Assembly (NCBI RefSeq): GCF_004337695.1
Contig: NZ_SJXJ01000017.1
Coordinates: forward strand, 1-64,000
Direction: 5' to 3'
DNA from: Tenacibaculum sp. M341
GTDB lineage: Bacteria; Bacteroidota; Bacteroidia; Flavobacteriales; Flavobacteriaceae
DNA length: 64,000 nucleotides
Part shown: positions 6,602 through 16,140 of the stretch, piece after piece
Position numbering within the stretch: position 1 is the first letter of the stretch
How the letters are laid out: every line of letters starts with the position of its first letter
Program-made: the position numbers and the translations under genes
The notes under the pieces: generated by a model
What the model saw: the letters and a program-made list of their open reading frames with translations, nothing else
Told to the model about the DNA's origin: nothing
Database searches by the model: none

Positions 6602-8122
6602 ATGAGTCAAAAAGAAGCTTTCTTTAATTACATTAATGATGGATATGCTTGTGAAGGTGATTTTATTACCCTTGGAGCAGGAATGTTAGAAGAGGAAACC
6701 GTTACAAATGCATTGGTAAATATTCCTTTAAAAACTTTAAATAGACATGGACTAATAGCTGGTGCTACAGGTACTGGAAAAACGAAAACACTACAAGTGT
6801 TGGCAGAAAATATGTCTGATAAAGGAATACCAGTACTTTTAATGGATGTTAAAGGAGATTTAAGTGGTTTGGCGCAGGCGAGTGATGGGCATCCGAAGAT
6901 AGATGAAAGGCATCAGAAAATTGGAATTCCATTTAATGCTCAAAAATTTCCTGTTGAAATACTATCAATTTCTGAACAAGATGGAGTACGATTAAGAGCA
7001 ACAGTTTCTGAATTTGGCCCAGTTTTATTATCTAGAATATTAGATTTAACCGAGACTCAATCGGGTATAGTAGCAATTATTTTTAAATACTGTGATGATA
7101 ATCAATTACCTTTATTAGATTTAAAGGATTTTAAGAAAATGTTACAGTTTATAACAGCAGAAGGGAAAGAAGAGATTTCTGCTGAATATGGACGTATTTC
7201 TTCTTCAAGTACTGGAGCTATTTTACGTAAAATTGTTGAGTTAGAACAGCAAGGAGGAGAATTATTTTTTGGTGAAAAGTCTTTTGAAGTTGATGATTTA
7301 ACCAGAATAAATGAAGATGGTAAAGGTGTAATATCTGTATTAAGATTAACTGATATACAAGATAAGCCTAAGTTGTTTTCAACCTTTATGTTACAATTAT
7401 TGGCGGAAGTATATGAAACTTTTCCTGAACAAGGAGATAGTGGGCGCCCTGAATTAATTATATTTATAGATGAAGCACATTTGGTATTTGATGAAGCTTC
7501 AAAAGCTTTGTTGAGTCAAATAGAAAGTATTGTAAAGTTAATTAGATCTAAAGGAATTGGTTTATACTTTGTAACTCAGAACCCGAAAGATGTACCAGAA
7601 GATGTATTGGCACAGTTGGGAATGAAAGTACAACATGCATTACGTGCTTTTACAGCCAAAGATAGAAAAGCATTGAAGTTGGCTGCTGAAAACTATCCTG
7701 ATTCTGATTTTTACAACACTAGTGAAGTTTTAACTCAATTAGGAATAGGAGAAGCTTTTGTAACTGCATTAAATGAAAAAGGAATTCCAACTCCGTTAGC
7801 TAGAACAATGTTAAGAGCGCCTATGAGTAGAATGGATATTCTTTCAGAAAGAGAAATTCAAGATGTTTTAAACGCTTCTAAGTTGGTCAAAAAGTATAAT
7901 GATACTGTTGATAGAGAAAGTGCATATGAATTATTAGGAGAAAAAATCAAGAAAATAAACGAAGAAAAATCTGCAGAAGATGAACGAAAAGAAGAGGAGA
8001 AAATAAGAAAGAGAAGAACATCAAGTTCTAGCAGAAGTAGTAGACAAAATCCAGTAGTAAAAGTATTAACAAGTGCTACTTTTATAAGAGCAGTATTTGG
8101 TATTTTAAAGAAAGTATTATAA
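6602..8122 (+). CDS. HerA-like ATPase, DUF853 (YjgR) family
   Basis: 506 aa. Walker A is at residues 54-61 (GATGTGKT) and Walker B is LIIFIDEAH at about 285-293. The middle resembles FtsK/HerA translocases, and a basic, Ser/Arg-rich tail (about 460-490) precedes a hydrophobic C-terminus. Members are called YjgR or DUF853; their cellular job is not established, though the fold is that of DNA-translocating ATPases. It stands alone with its own upstream region, and a small lipoprotein gene follows 45 nt later. Confidence 0.87.
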   Translation: MSQKEAFFNYINDGYACEGDFITLGAGMLEEETVTNALVNIPLKTLNRHGLIAGATGTGKTKTLQVLAENMSDKGIPVLLMDVKGDLSGLAQASDGHPKIDERHQKIGIPFNAQKFPVEILSISEQDGVRLRATVSEFGPVLLSRILDLTETQSGIVAIIFKYCDDNQLPLLDLKDFKKMLQFITAEGKEEISAEYGRISSSSTGAILRKIVELEQQGGELFFGEKSFEVDDLTRINEDGKGVISVLRLTDIQDKPKLFSTFMLQLLAEVYETFPEQGDSGRPELIIFIDEAHLVFDEASKALLSQIESIVKLIRSKGIGLYFVTQNPKDVPEDVLAQLGMKVQHALRAFTAKDRKALKLAAENYPDSDFYNTSEVLTQLGIGEAFVTALNEKGIPTPLARTMLRAPMSRMDILSEREIQDVLNASKLVKKYNDTVDRESAYELLGEKIKKINEEKSAEDERKEEEKIRKRRTSSSSRSSRQNPVVKVLTSATFIRAVFGILKKVL

Positions 8123-8167
8123 ACTAAAAGGTAAAACGAATCGTTATATTTAGAAATCAAGCATCAT

Positions 8168-8728
8168 ATGAGAAAACTATTTAACACTATTTTAATTGTA
8201 TCAATTTCAATTCTTTTTGTTCAATGTGGAAAGGATAAATACACAATATCTAAAGGTAAAGTAGGGGAGTTAACAACAGAAACTACTATTGAACAATTAG
8301 ATAAAATTTTTGCAAAAGATTCTATTGTTAAAATTTTAAGTGAAGGAGCTAAAGGAAATTATTCTTTTCAAGATGAGGATGAATATCAGATTTATGAAAA
8401 AGGAGGGAAGCATTTATTAACGATTGTACCTAAACAAGAATTAGATTCTACCTCTACTATAAAAAGTATTGAAATTTTTGACGAACGTTACGCTACAGAA
8501 AGTGGATTGAATATTAAATCTTCTTTCAGAGAAATTAATGCAAACAATGCAATTAGTAAAATAGAAACATCTTTTAAATCTGCTACTATTTTTATAGACG
8601 ATTTAAATGCTACTATTTCTATTGATAAAGAGCAATTAGGTTTGGCTGATTTTAGCATGCAAAAAGTAAGTATAGAACAAATACCAGATTTAGCAAAAGT
8701 AAAATCGTTTATCGTTTGGTTTAATTAA
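8168..8728 (+). CDS. Lipoprotein of unknown function
   Basis: 186 aa. Signal MRKLFNTILIVSISILFVQC with lipobox Cys20. The mature protein is mixed alpha/beta with alternating hydrophobic strands and no catalytic motif I recognise. It follows the DUF853 ATPase by 45 nt and ends before a terminator at 8844-8870, so it may share that transcript. Confidence 0.75.
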   Translation: MRKLFNTILIVSISILFVQCGKDKYTISKGKVGELTTETTIEQLDKIFAKDSIVKILSEGAKGNYSFQDEDEYQIYEKGGKHLLTIVPKQELDSTSTIKSIEIFDERYATESGLNIKSSFREINANNAISKIETSFKSATIFIDDLNATISIDKEQLGLADFSMQKVSIEQIPDLAKVKSFIVWFN

Positions 8729-8843
8729 TGGTTTGAAATTCAGTGTTTTTTATGCTGATTGTTTAAAATCAAGATTAAAATATTTCACACTAAGTTAATT
8801 TATAGAATATGTTTTTAATGATTAACTTAAGTTAAAATTAAAG

Positions 8844-8870
8844 AATCCCAATTTTTTTGGGATTTTTTTA
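8844..8870 (+). terminator. Rho-independent terminator
   Basis: Stem AATCCCA / TGGGATT with a T-rich loop, followed by TTTTT. It ends the DUF853-lipoprotein unit. Confidence 0.75.
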
Positions 8871-8904
8871 TTGCAATTTTACATTAAATTTATTTTAACC
8901 CAAC

Positions 8905-8912
8905 TATATTTG
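8905..8912 (+). promoter_or_regulatory. Promoter -7 element (TATATTTG) of the cysteine synthase gene
   Basis: Exact TAnnTTTG match, 18 nt before the ATG at 8931, giving a very short leader. Confidence 0.55.
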
Positions 8913-8930
8913 CATATCAAAAATTAGAAA

Positions 8931-9911
8931 ATGAAGTACGCAAAAAACATACTTGAAACCATAGGGAATACGCCTTTAGTTAAAATAAATGCGTTGGCAA
9001 ATGAATTACCTTGCTTGGTTTTAGCTAAATATGAAACTTTTAATCCTGGAAATTCTGTTAAAGATCGTATGGCATTGAAGATGATTGAAGATGCTGAAGT
9101 AGATGGAAGACTGAAACCAGGTGGTACTATTATAGAAGGAACTTCAGGAAATACAGGAATGGGCTTAGCTTTAGCAGCAATTGTAAAAGGTTACAAGTGT
9201 ATTTTTGTAATGGCAGATAAACAAAGTAAAGAGAAAATAGATATTCTTAGAGCGGTAGGAGCAGAGGTAGTAGTTTGTCCTACGAATGTTGAGCCAGATG
9301 ATCCAAGAAGTTATTATTCTGTTTCTAAAAGAATGGCAGAAGAAACTGAAAATGCATGGTATGTAAATCAGTATGATAATCCTAGTAATGCAATAGCACA
9401 CTATGAAAGCACTGGTCCAGAAATATGGAAACAAACTGAAGGAAAGATAACTCACTTTATAGTAGGTGTTGGTACAGGAGGTACTATTTCTGGTGTTGGA
9501 AAATATTTAAAAGAGCAAAATCCTGATGTTAAGGTATGGGGAATTGATACGTACGGTTCTGTATTTAAAAAATATCACGAAACAGGTATTTTTGATGAGA
9601 ATGAAATTTACCCATATGTTACCGAAGGTATTGGAGAAGATATTTTACCTAAAAATGTAAACTTTGATATTATTGATGGATTTACAAAAGTAACTGATAA
9701 AGATGCAGCTGTTTATACTCAATTGTTAGCAAAGGAAGAGGGAATGTTTTTAGGAAACTCAGCAGGAGCAGCTATGAAAGGAGTTTTACAATTAAAAGAG
9801 CATTTTACAAAAGATGATGTCGTTGTGGTACTTTTCCATGATCACGGAAGTCGTTACGTTGGTAAAATGTTCAATGATGATTGGATGAGAGAAAAAGGAT
9901 ACATCGAATAA
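8931..9911 (+). CDS. PLP-dependent cysteine synthase / cystathionine beta-synthase-like enzyme
   Basis: 326 aa fold-type II PLP enzyme. The PLP lysine is K44 in NSVKDRMALK, the substrate loop is TSGNTGMG (71-78) and the phosphate loop is GTGGTISG. The sequence, with DGRLKPG, DQY/NQYDNP and EGIGEDI, tracks the catalytic domain of cystathionine beta-synthase more closely than CysK, but the C-terminal CBS regulatory pair is absent, as in many Bacteroidota. It could make cysteine from O-acetylserine and sulfide, or cystathionine from serine and homocysteine. It is monocistronic, with a promoter at 8905 and a terminator at 9945. Confidence 0.88.
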   Translation: MKYAKNILETIGNTPLVKINALANELPCLVLAKYETFNPGNSVKDRMALKMIEDAEVDGRLKPGGTIIEGTSGNTGMGLALAAIVKGYKCIFVMADKQSKEKIDILRAVGAEVVVCPTNVEPDDPRSYYSVSKRMAEETENAWYVNQYDNPSNAIAHYESTGPEIWKQTEGKITHFIVGVGTGGTISGVGKYLKEQNPDVKVWGIDTYGSVFKKYHETGIFDENEIYPYVTEGIGEDILPKNVNFDIIDGFTKVTDKDAAVYTQLLAKEEGMFLGNSAGAAMKGVLQLKEHFTKDDVVVVLFHDHGSRYVGKMFNDDWMREKGYIE

Positions 9912-9944
9912 GATACTTTAGAAGAGTAATTTGAATACTCAAAA

Positions 9945-9980
9945 TAAAAAATCCATCAAATTAATTGATGGATTTTTTTA
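9945..9980. terminator. Bidirectional terminator between convergent genes
   Basis: 11-bp perfect stem AAATCCATCAA / TTGATGGATTT with T-runs on both strands, between the cysteine synthase gene and the TonB-domain gene. Confidence 0.85.
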
Positions 9981-10014
9981 TGTCAAATGCTTAACGTATT
10001 AAATATTTTCAATT

Positions 10015-10728
10015 CTATAAATCTTCTAAAGAGAAATTAATAGGGAAACCATATTTTATTGATACTGGCTCACCATTAACTGTTGCTGGTTCAAATTTAG
10101 GTAAATGAGAAACTACTCTAATAGCTTCTTCTTTTAATATTTTACCACCTTTAGGTCCTAAAGCTTTAATGTTAGTAACATTACCTTCTTTATCTATGAT
10201 AAAACGAACCCAAACTTCACCTTCTAATTTATTTACAATAGCTTCATCAGGATATACGAAGTATTCTTGAATGTGCTTGATCATTTCGTCATTAAAACAA
10301 CTTAATTGATCTCCAGTACCTTTACAATCTGGGAAAGCAGCTAAATTATCAACTTCGTTAAATTTTTGAGCACTTCTAACTTCTTCTCTAGTTAATCTAT
10401 TAGTTAAAGCATCAAGATTCGTTTTAATTTTTAAAGATTTAGAGATATTTGAACCTTGTTGGATGTCAGAGATACCAGCTCCGCTTAAATCATTACTTGT
10501 AGCAGCAAGATTTCTTTTTCTCTTTTTTAAGAAACGCTTTTTAGATGCAGATACTCTTACCGTTAATTGTCTAGATTTTTTCTTGTCTTTCTTTTCAGTT
10601 TCTTGAACAGTACATTTAGTAATGCTATTTAAACTTTCAATAGTGTTTTGATCAGATTCACAAGTATCTTTTTGTGCATAACTACTTATAGCAAAAGCTA
10701 TAAATAAAGTGTATAATACTTTTTTCAT
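10015..10728 (-). CDS. Periplasmic protein with TonB C-terminal domain
   Basis: 237 aa. Sec signal MKKVLYTLFIAFAISSYAQ, a basic low-complexity linker (KKRFLKKRKRNLAA), and a C-terminal TonB-like domain of about 90 residues (YPDEAIVNKLEGEVWVRFII through KYGFPINFSL). Classical TonB is anchored by an N-terminal helix; here the N-terminus looks cleavable, so this is an energy-transducer-like protein whose domain may bind envelope partners other than ExbBD. It is a single gene. Confidence 0.83.
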   Translation of the reverse strand: MKKVLYTLFIAFAISSYAQKDTCESDQNTIESLNSITKCTVQETEKKDKKKSRQLTVRVSASKKRFLKKRKRNLAATSNDLSGAGISDIQQGSNISKSLKIKTNLDALTNRLTREEVRSAQKFNEVDNLAAFPDCKGTGDQLSCFNDEMIKHIQEYFVYPDEAIVNKLEGEVWVRFIIDKEGNVTNIKALGPKGGKILKEEAIRVVSHLPKFEPATVNGEPVSIKYGFPINFSLEDL

Positions 10729-10882
10729 GGGATGAGGGATTTTGTTTGTTTTATACTTACATTTTTAAGACACATAATTGGCTGTTAGGTCACTTGGTTG
10801 CTAATCAATCAATTAATGGGCTTGTACAAATAAAACATTTTTTTATTGAATTATGCAAATTTTATCGATAATTGGTAGTATT

Positions 10883-11965
10883 TTAACTATAAATGGTATT
10901 TTTTAACAGTTTTTTCGCCGAGTTGAATGGAGTAGATGTTCCATTTTCTAATTTTTTGATTTCTTTTTCTAGTTCAATAACCACGTTAGGATTCTTGTAA
11001 AATTGTTGTTTTAGAGCTTCTTCAATTGTAGAAAATAACCAGTTTTTATTTTGTTTTGTTCTTTTGCTTTCAAAAAAACCTGATTCTTTTGCATCTTTAA
11101 TATAATCTGAAATCATGGTATGGATTTCTTCTATACCTTTATTGTTTAATGCACTAGCAATCATTGTTTTTGGAGTCCATCCATTTTCTTTGGGCGGATA
11201 TAAATGTAATGCTCTGTTAAATTCAACTTTTGCAATTTTAGCATTTTTAACATTATCTCCATCAGCTTTATTAATTACAATAGCATCTGCCATTTCAATA
11301 ATACCACGTTTAATCCCCTGGAGTTCATCACCAGCTCCAGATAGTTTCAGTAGCAAGAAAAAGTCTACCATTGAATGTACTGCAGTTTCACTTTGTCCAA
11401 CACCCACAGTTTCAATAATAATAGTATCAAAACCAGCAGCTTCACACAGTATAATGCTTTCTCTTGTTTTTTGAGCGACACCTCCTAAAGAAGTTCCAGA
11501 AGGAGAAGGACGAATAAAAGCATTTTCATCAGTAACTAATTGTTCCATTCTAGTTTTATCACCTAAAATACTTCCACTATTAACAGAACTACTTGGGTCT
11601 ACTGCTAAAACAGCTACCTTTTTACCTTGGGCGGTCAAATATTTACCAAAAGCTTCTATAAAAGTACTTTTTCCAACACCAGGCACTCCTGTAATTCCAA
11701 TTCTTACTGATTTGTTAGCGTGGGGTAAACAAGCTTCTAAAATAGTATTTGCCTTTTGTTGATGTTTGGCATTCGTACTTTCAATAAGTGTAATAGCTTT
11801 ACTTAAAAAAGGAATGCTACCGTCTAAAATTTTTGAGATATAAGTGGAAGCTTCTACTTGTTTTCTTCGGCTTGCTTTTATTTTTTTAGCAGCATTCATG
11901 CTAGTGGTTTCAGGTTGTGAAACTCCTGCCTTTTCAGATAAATTTGATTTTGAAGCCTTTGCCAT
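10883..11965 (-). CDS. meaB: Methylmalonyl-CoA mutase-associated GTPase MeaB
   Basis: 360 aa G3E-family GTPase that protects and reactivates the B12-dependent methylmalonyl-CoA mutase. Walker A is GVPGVGKSTF, the Walker B-like region is AVDPSSSVNSGSILGDKTRM, and the base-specificity motif is NKADG. The first 40 residues (MAKASKSNLSEKAGVSQPET onward) are a low-complexity extension seen in flavobacterial homologues. The mutase genes are not in this window. Confidence 0.92.
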   Translation of the reverse strand: MAKASKSNLSEKAGVSQPETTSMNAAKKIKASRRKQVEASTYISKILDGSIPFLSKAITLIESTNAKHQQKANTILEACLPHANKSVRIGITGVPGVGKSTFIEAFGKYLTAQGKKVAVLAVDPSSSVNSGSILGDKTRMEQLVTDENAFIRPSPSGTSLGGVAQKTRESIILCEAAGFDTIIIETVGVGQSETAVHSMVDFFLLLKLSGAGDELQGIKRGIIEMADAIVINKADGDNVKNAKIAKVEFNRALHLYPPKENGWTPKTMIASALNNKGIEEIHTMISDYIKDAKESGFFESKRTKQNKNWLFSTIEEALKQQFYKNPNVVIELEKEIKKLENGTSTPFNSAKKLLKNTIYS

Positions 11966-12098
11966 TACATTAAAAAAAGAATACTATGTTGTAAATTTAG
12001 AAATAAATTAGTGAAGTTATTTCAACTTTTTTAATTACTTGAAATTAAAAATGCAACGCTAAGAAAAAATAATCGTCTTTATGGCAAGAAACTAATAA

Positions 12099-12656
12099 AT
12101 GTCACCAAACAAAGAAATACATCAAAAGCTCATTAATGAGTGTAAGAAACAAAAACCAAAAGCACAAATTCAATTATATAATTTGTATTGTAAGTCAATG
12201 TTTTATGTAGCGGTAAGATATGTGAAAGATACAGCTGTAGCTGAGGATGTAATGCAAGATGCTTTTATAAAAGCATTTAAAAATATTCAGTCTTATAAAA
12301 AAGAAGTTGCTTTTGGTGCTTGGTTAAAGAGAATTGTAATTAATCAGAGTATAGATGAGTTAAAGAAAAAGAGACTATCATTAGTAGCAATTAATGAAGA
12401 AGTATTGAATGTTAGTGAAGACAATGATTGGGAGGTTGAAGACGAAGTTTCTACCGAAATGATTGTATCGGCAATTAAAGCTCAAAAAGAAAAATATCGA
12501 TTGGTGTTAATGTTGTATTTAATAGAAGGATATGATCATAGTGAAATAGCCGAGGTTTTAGGAATTACAGTTGTAACTTCAAGAACACATTTGTTAAGAG
12601 GAAAAAAATTAGTTAGACAATATTTAAAAACAATGAACTATGCCGAAGGATATTAG
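12099..12656 (+). CDS. ECF-type RNA polymerase sigma factor
   Basis: 185 aa. Region 2 (LYNLYCKSMFYVAVRYVKDT...EDVMQDAFIKAF) and region 4 (LVLMLYLIEGYDHSEIAEVL...SRTHLLRGKKLVRQYL) are both present, joined by a short acidic linker, with no region 1 or 3. The start at 12099 follows an A/T-rich leader. Its stop overlaps the start of the next gene by 17 nt, and that gene encodes a membrane protein with anti-sigma topology. The pair is likely an envelope-signal response unit; its targets are unknown. Confidence 0.92.
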   Translation: MSPNKEIHQKLINECKKQKPKAQIQLYNLYCKSMFYVAVRYVKDTAVAEDVMQDAFIKAFKNIQSYKKEVAFGAWLKRIVINQSIDELKKKRLSLVAINEEVLNVSEDNDWEVEDEVSTEMIVSAIKAQKEKYRLVLMLYLIEGYDHSEIAEVLGITVVTSRTHLLRGKKLVRQYLKTMNYAEGY

Positions 12657-13188
12657 AAATATAATGAAAGAATTTAAGGAGGAACAATTTTCTCTTTCAA
12701 CCGAGCACGAGCAAAAATTCTTAGGAAAACTTCATAAAGAATTTCCTGAAAAGAAGAAATCATATAAATGGTTATATGTAGCAGCATCTGTTATTATTTT
12801 AATAAGTGTTGGAGTGTCTTTCTTTTTGAAAGAAACTACTGTAAATCCATCAGAAAATAACCTAAAAGAAATTAATTTAGGAACGATTTCTCCAGAAATG
12901 AAAAAAATAGAGAACTACTATTTAACAGCAATTAATTATGAAATAGCTAGTTTACAAGTTACTCCAGAAAATAAGACCTTATTGGACGAGTATTTAGAGA
13001 AGGTTAATAAGTTAGATATTGATTATAAAAGGTTGAGTAAAAAGCTTACTGCAGAAGTGTTAGATACCAATACTATTGATGCCTTGATTATCAATCTTCA
13101 GTTACGTTTGCAGTTGTTAATTCAACTGAAAGATCAAATTAAAGAGTTACAAACTAAAGAAAAAAACAATGAAAATAGTACCATATAA
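12640..13188 (+). CDS. Probable membrane anti-sigma factor
   Basis: 182 aa. A cytoplasmic N-terminus of about 45 charged residues (FKEEQFSLSTEHEQKFLGKL), one membrane helix (WLYVAASVIILISVGVSFFL, about 46-66) and a C-terminal coiled-coil-like region predicted outside the membrane. No HCC zinc motif is seen. It overlaps the sigma gene by 17 nt and the next gene by 20 nt, which supports anti-sigma function by position; the sequence alone would not prove it. Confidence 0.78.
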   Translation: MPKDIRNIMKEFKEEQFSLSTEHEQKFLGKLHKEFPEKKKSYKWLYVAASVIILISVGVSFFLKETTVNPSENNLKEINLGTISPEMKKIENYYLTAINYEIASLQVTPENKTLLDEYLEKVNKLDIDYKRLSKKLTAEVLDTNTIDALIINLQLRLQLLIQLKDQIKELQTKEKNNENSTI

Positions 13189-14170
13189 AATAATCACATT
13201 ACTAATTTTTAGTATGGGAGTTTTACAAGCTCAAAAATCAAAACATAATTTTAAAGAAGAGTTTAAAGTAAATTCAGATGTTGTAATTGATATTAATTCA
13301 AGACATTCAGATATAGAAATAGAAACATGGAATAAAGACAAGGTTGTTATAGAGACCGAAATGATTATTGAAGGAGAAGGTGTTACTGATGAAATGAAAA
13401 AAGAGTTTTATGAGAAGTGGGATTTTGATGTGAAAGGAAATAAAGAAAGAATTAGTATCACTTCAAGATCTAATAATAGAATTAATTTATCGCATTTTGA
13501 TTTTGACATACCAGATTATAGTTCTTTAGCAAATTCATTATCAGAATTATCAATAGGGAGTTTAGATATTTTAGATTCGGTAGATTTTGAAATGCCAGAG
13601 ATGCCTGAAATGATATTTGAATTACCTGAATTTAAAATGCCAGAGATATTTTTAAGTTTTGATTTTGATGAATACAAGAAAAACAAAAAGTATTTAGAAG
13701 AATGGAAAAAGAAAAATGAAAAACTTTTAGGGGAAGAAGTAGAAGTAAAAGTTGATGGAAATTCTGTTACTATAAAAAATAAGGAAACTAACAAAACGAT
13801 ACAGTTTTTTAAAGATTGGGAAGGGTTTAAAGCATTCGATTTTAAAGAGTTTAATGCTGAAGAATTAAGCGAAAGGTTAAAAGAGTTCAAAGAAGAAAGA
13901 AAAGATCAAAGGAGAAAGTTGGTTGAAATACAAAAAGAAGCACTTGAAAAAGCGAAAATAAAGATGAAAGGGTATGCTAAAGAAAAAAAAGAAGCGAATA
14001 AAAAGAGAAAAGAAGAGATAAAGAAATATATAAAAGAAAGAAAAGAGATTAAAAGTATTCTAAAAAACAAAAGTAAATTCAAAATAAAAAAGATAATTAA
14101 AATAAAGGTTCCTAAAAATGCAACTTTTGATATGGATGTTAAGTATGGAGCATTAAAGTTTTCAAAATAA
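13169..14170 (+). CDS. Secreted protein of the sigma operon, DUF4097-like, possibly C-terminally short
   Basis: 333 aa. Signal peptide MKIVPYKIITLLIFSMGVLQAQ, a beta-rich start (DVVIDINSRHSDIEIETWNK) typical of DUF4097/adhesin-like proteins, then a long Lys/Glu coil (about 225-310). The sequence regains the beta pattern at IIKIKVPKNATFDMDVKYGA and stops almost at once. In related proteins as I recall them the repeated beta-strand domain continues from here, so this copy may be truncated. It is third in the ECF operon and overlaps the anti-sigma gene by 20 nt. Confidence 0.75.
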   Translation: MKIVPYKIITLLIFSMGVLQAQKSKHNFKEEFKVNSDVVIDINSRHSDIEIETWNKDKVVIETEMIIEGEGVTDEMKKEFYEKWDFDVKGNKERISITSRSNNRINLSHFDFDIPDYSSLANSLSELSIGSLDILDSVDFEMPEMPEMIFELPEFKMPEIFLSFDFDEYKKNKKYLEEWKKKNEKLLGEEVEVKVDGNSVTIKNKETNKTIQFFKDWEGFKAFDFKEFNAEELSERLKEFKEERKDQRRKLVEIQKEALEKAKIKMKGYAKEKKEANKKRKEEIKKYIKERKEIKSILKNKSKFKIKKIIKIKVPKNATFDMDVKYGALKFSK

Positions 14171-14191
14171 TAAAAGTTATAATAAATAATT

Positions 14192-14228
14192 ACACCTCAA
14201 ATGTTTGGACGCATTTGAGGTGTTTTTG
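14192..14228 (+). terminator. Terminator of the ECF sigma operon
   Basis: Perfect 11-bp stem CACCTCAAATG / CATTTGAGGTG followed by TTTTT. Confidence 0.85.
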
Positions 14229-14390
14229 TATGCTATTATCTTGATATATCTTTTGTAAATCAAAGAGTTAAAGCTAATGTTTAATTTCAAACAAAAAACG
14301 AGTAAAATAAGTTGTTTCCTTTAGAAAAGTTTATGATTTAACTTGATAAAAAAGTGCCTATATTTACATTTTAAACACAGTACAAAAATC

Positions 14391-15869
14391 ATGGAGCTAT
14401 ACAAAGACAATCAGCTTAAAATTTATAACTCGTTATCAAAATCAAAAGAAGTTTTTAAAACAGTTACCGAAGGTAGGGTTGGAATGTATGTGTGTGGACC
14501 AACAGTATATAGTCATGTACATTTAGGGAATTTAAGAACTTTCATGTCTTTTGATATGGTATTCCGCTATTTGTTACATTTAGGATACAAAGTTCGCTAT
14601 GTACGTAATATTACTGATGCTGGACATTTAGAAAGTGATTCTGAAGATGGAGAAGATAAAATTGCAAAAAAAGCACGTTTAGAGCAAATAGAGCCAATGG
14701 AAGTAGTTCAGCGTTATACTGTAGACTTTCATGAAATTACTAAGAAATATAACTTTTTACCTCCAAGTATCGAGCCTACAGCTACAGGTCATATAGTTGA
14801 ACAAATTGAAATGATTAAAGAAATCATGGATAAAGATTTGGCTTATGAGGTAAACGGATCTGTATATTTTGATGTTCTAAAATATAATGAAACAAGTAAT
14901 TATGGTATTCTTTCTGGTAGAAATATTGAAGATGCTATACATAATACAAGAACTTTAGACGGACAGTCAGAAAAGAGAAATCCACAAGATTTTGCACTTT
15001 GGAAAAAAGCTAGTGATGCTCATATTATGCGTTGGCCTTCGCCTTGGAGTGATGGTTTTCCAGGGTGGCATTTAGAGTGTTCTGTAATGAGTTCTAAATA
15101 TTTAGGAGAACAAATAGATATTCATGGAGGAGGAATGGATTTGAAGTTTCCTCATCATGAATGTGAAATAGCGCAATCTCATGCTTGTTCTGGTGTTCAG
15201 CCTGTAAATTACTGGATGCATGCTAATATGTTATTGTTGAATAGTCAAAAAATGGCAAAATCAACAGGGAATAGTATTTTACCTGGTGAAATTTTATCTG
15301 GGGAAAATAAAATTTTGAGTAAGGCATTTGGAGTAGGAGTTGTTCGTTTTTTCGTAATGCAGGCTCATTACCGTAGTATTTTAGATTTTTCTAATGATGC
15401 GTTATTAGCATCTGAAAAAGGATTTCAAAAGTTAATGCAGGCGGTAAAAGCATTGAAAACAGTTACAACAGCTAAAAGTTCATCGTTTAATGTTTCTGAA
15501 TGGAAGCAAAAGTGTTATGATGCGATGAATGATGACTTTAATACACCAATTTTAATTTCTCACCTTTTTGAAGCTGTTAAATTTATCAATCAGTTAAAAG
15601 ATAACAAAGCAACTATAACTTCTGATGATTTAGAAGTATTAAAAGTTACTTTAAATGCTTTTGTTTTTGATGTACTAGGTTTAGTAGATGATACGCAAGA
15701 GCAAGGTTCAGATAAACTTGATGGTGTTGTAGAGTTATTAATAAAGTTACGTAAAGAAGCCAGAGATAATAAAGATTGGGCTTTATCTGATCAAATTCGA
15801 GACGAATTATTAGCACTGGGTATTCAATTAAAAGATGGTAGAGAAGGCACAACTTTTTCTGTAAACTAA
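14391..15869 (+). CDS. cysS: Cysteinyl-tRNA synthetase
   Basis: 492 aa from ATG at 14391 ([20 protein letters not shown]). An upstream TTG at 14343 is in frame but overlaps promoter-like DNA (TATATTTA at about 14357), so I reject it. The class I signature appears as HVHLGNLRT, the zinc/cysteine-binding site as CGPTVYS with the later [10 protein letters not shown] and HHECEIAQS, and the KMSKS loop as KMAKSTGN. It charges tRNA-Cys. yidD and lgt follow closely on the same strand. Confidence 0.96.
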   Translation: MELYKDNQLKIYNSLSKSKEVFKTVTEGRVGMYVCGPTVYSHVHLGNLRTFMSFDMVFRYLLHLGYKVRYVRNITDAGHLESDSEDGEDKIAKKARLEQIEPMEVVQRYTVDFHEITKKYNFLPPSIEPTATGHIVEQIEMIKEIMDKDLAYEVNGSVYFDVLKYNETSNYGILSGRNIEDAIHNTRTLDGQSEKRNPQDFALWKKASDAHIMRWPSPWSDGFPGWHLECSVMSSKYLGEQIDIHGGGMDLKFPHHECEIAQSHACSGVQPVNYWMHANMLLLNSQKMAKSTGNSILPGEILSGENKILSKAFGVGVVRFFVMQAHYRSILDFSNDALLASEKGFQKLMQAVKALKTVTTAKSSSFNVSEWKQKCYDAMNDDFNTPILISHLFEAVKFINQLKDNKATITSDDLEVLKVTLNAFVFDVLGLVDDTQEQGSDKLDGVVELLIKLRKEARDNKDWALSDQIRDELLALGIQLKDGREGTTFSVN

Positions 15870-15884
15870 TATAATTCAGGTACG

Positions 15885-16127
15885 TTGAAAAAAATCTTAA
15901 TATATCCGTTTGTATTATTAATTCGTTTTTATCAAACAGCAATTTCTCCATTTACACCAGCTACGTGTAGGTATCATCCTACTTGTTCTTCTTATGCTTT
16001 AGAAGCATTAAAAAAGCATGGTTTGTTTTACGGAGGTTGGTTAGCGGTAAAGAGAATTTTTAGTTGCCATCCATGGGGAGGAAGCGGTTATGATCCTGTG
16101 CCTGAAAAGAAACAAAATAAAAATTAA
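15885..16127 (+). CDS. yidD: Membrane protein insertion efficiency factor YidD
   Basis: 80 aa. The full family pattern is visible: [20 protein letters not shown] with the conserved cysteines, [13 protein letters not shown], and [14 protein letters not shown] near the end. It helps YidC insert membrane proteins. The start is TTG at 15885; no ATG fits without losing the N-terminal amphipathic helix. It lies 15 nt after cysS and 13 nt before lgt. Confidence 0.95.
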   Translation: MKKILIYPFVLLIRFYQTAISPFTPATCRYHPTCSSYALEALKKHGLFYGGWLAVKRIFSCHPWGGSGYDPVPEKKQNKN

Positions 16128-16140
16128 CTAAATAGATTAA

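Noticed and set aside
14343-14390. Longer start for cysS at TTG 14343
   Set aside because: This stretch contains the -7-like TATATTTA, and the added residues are not part of CysS, which begins at MELYKDNQ.
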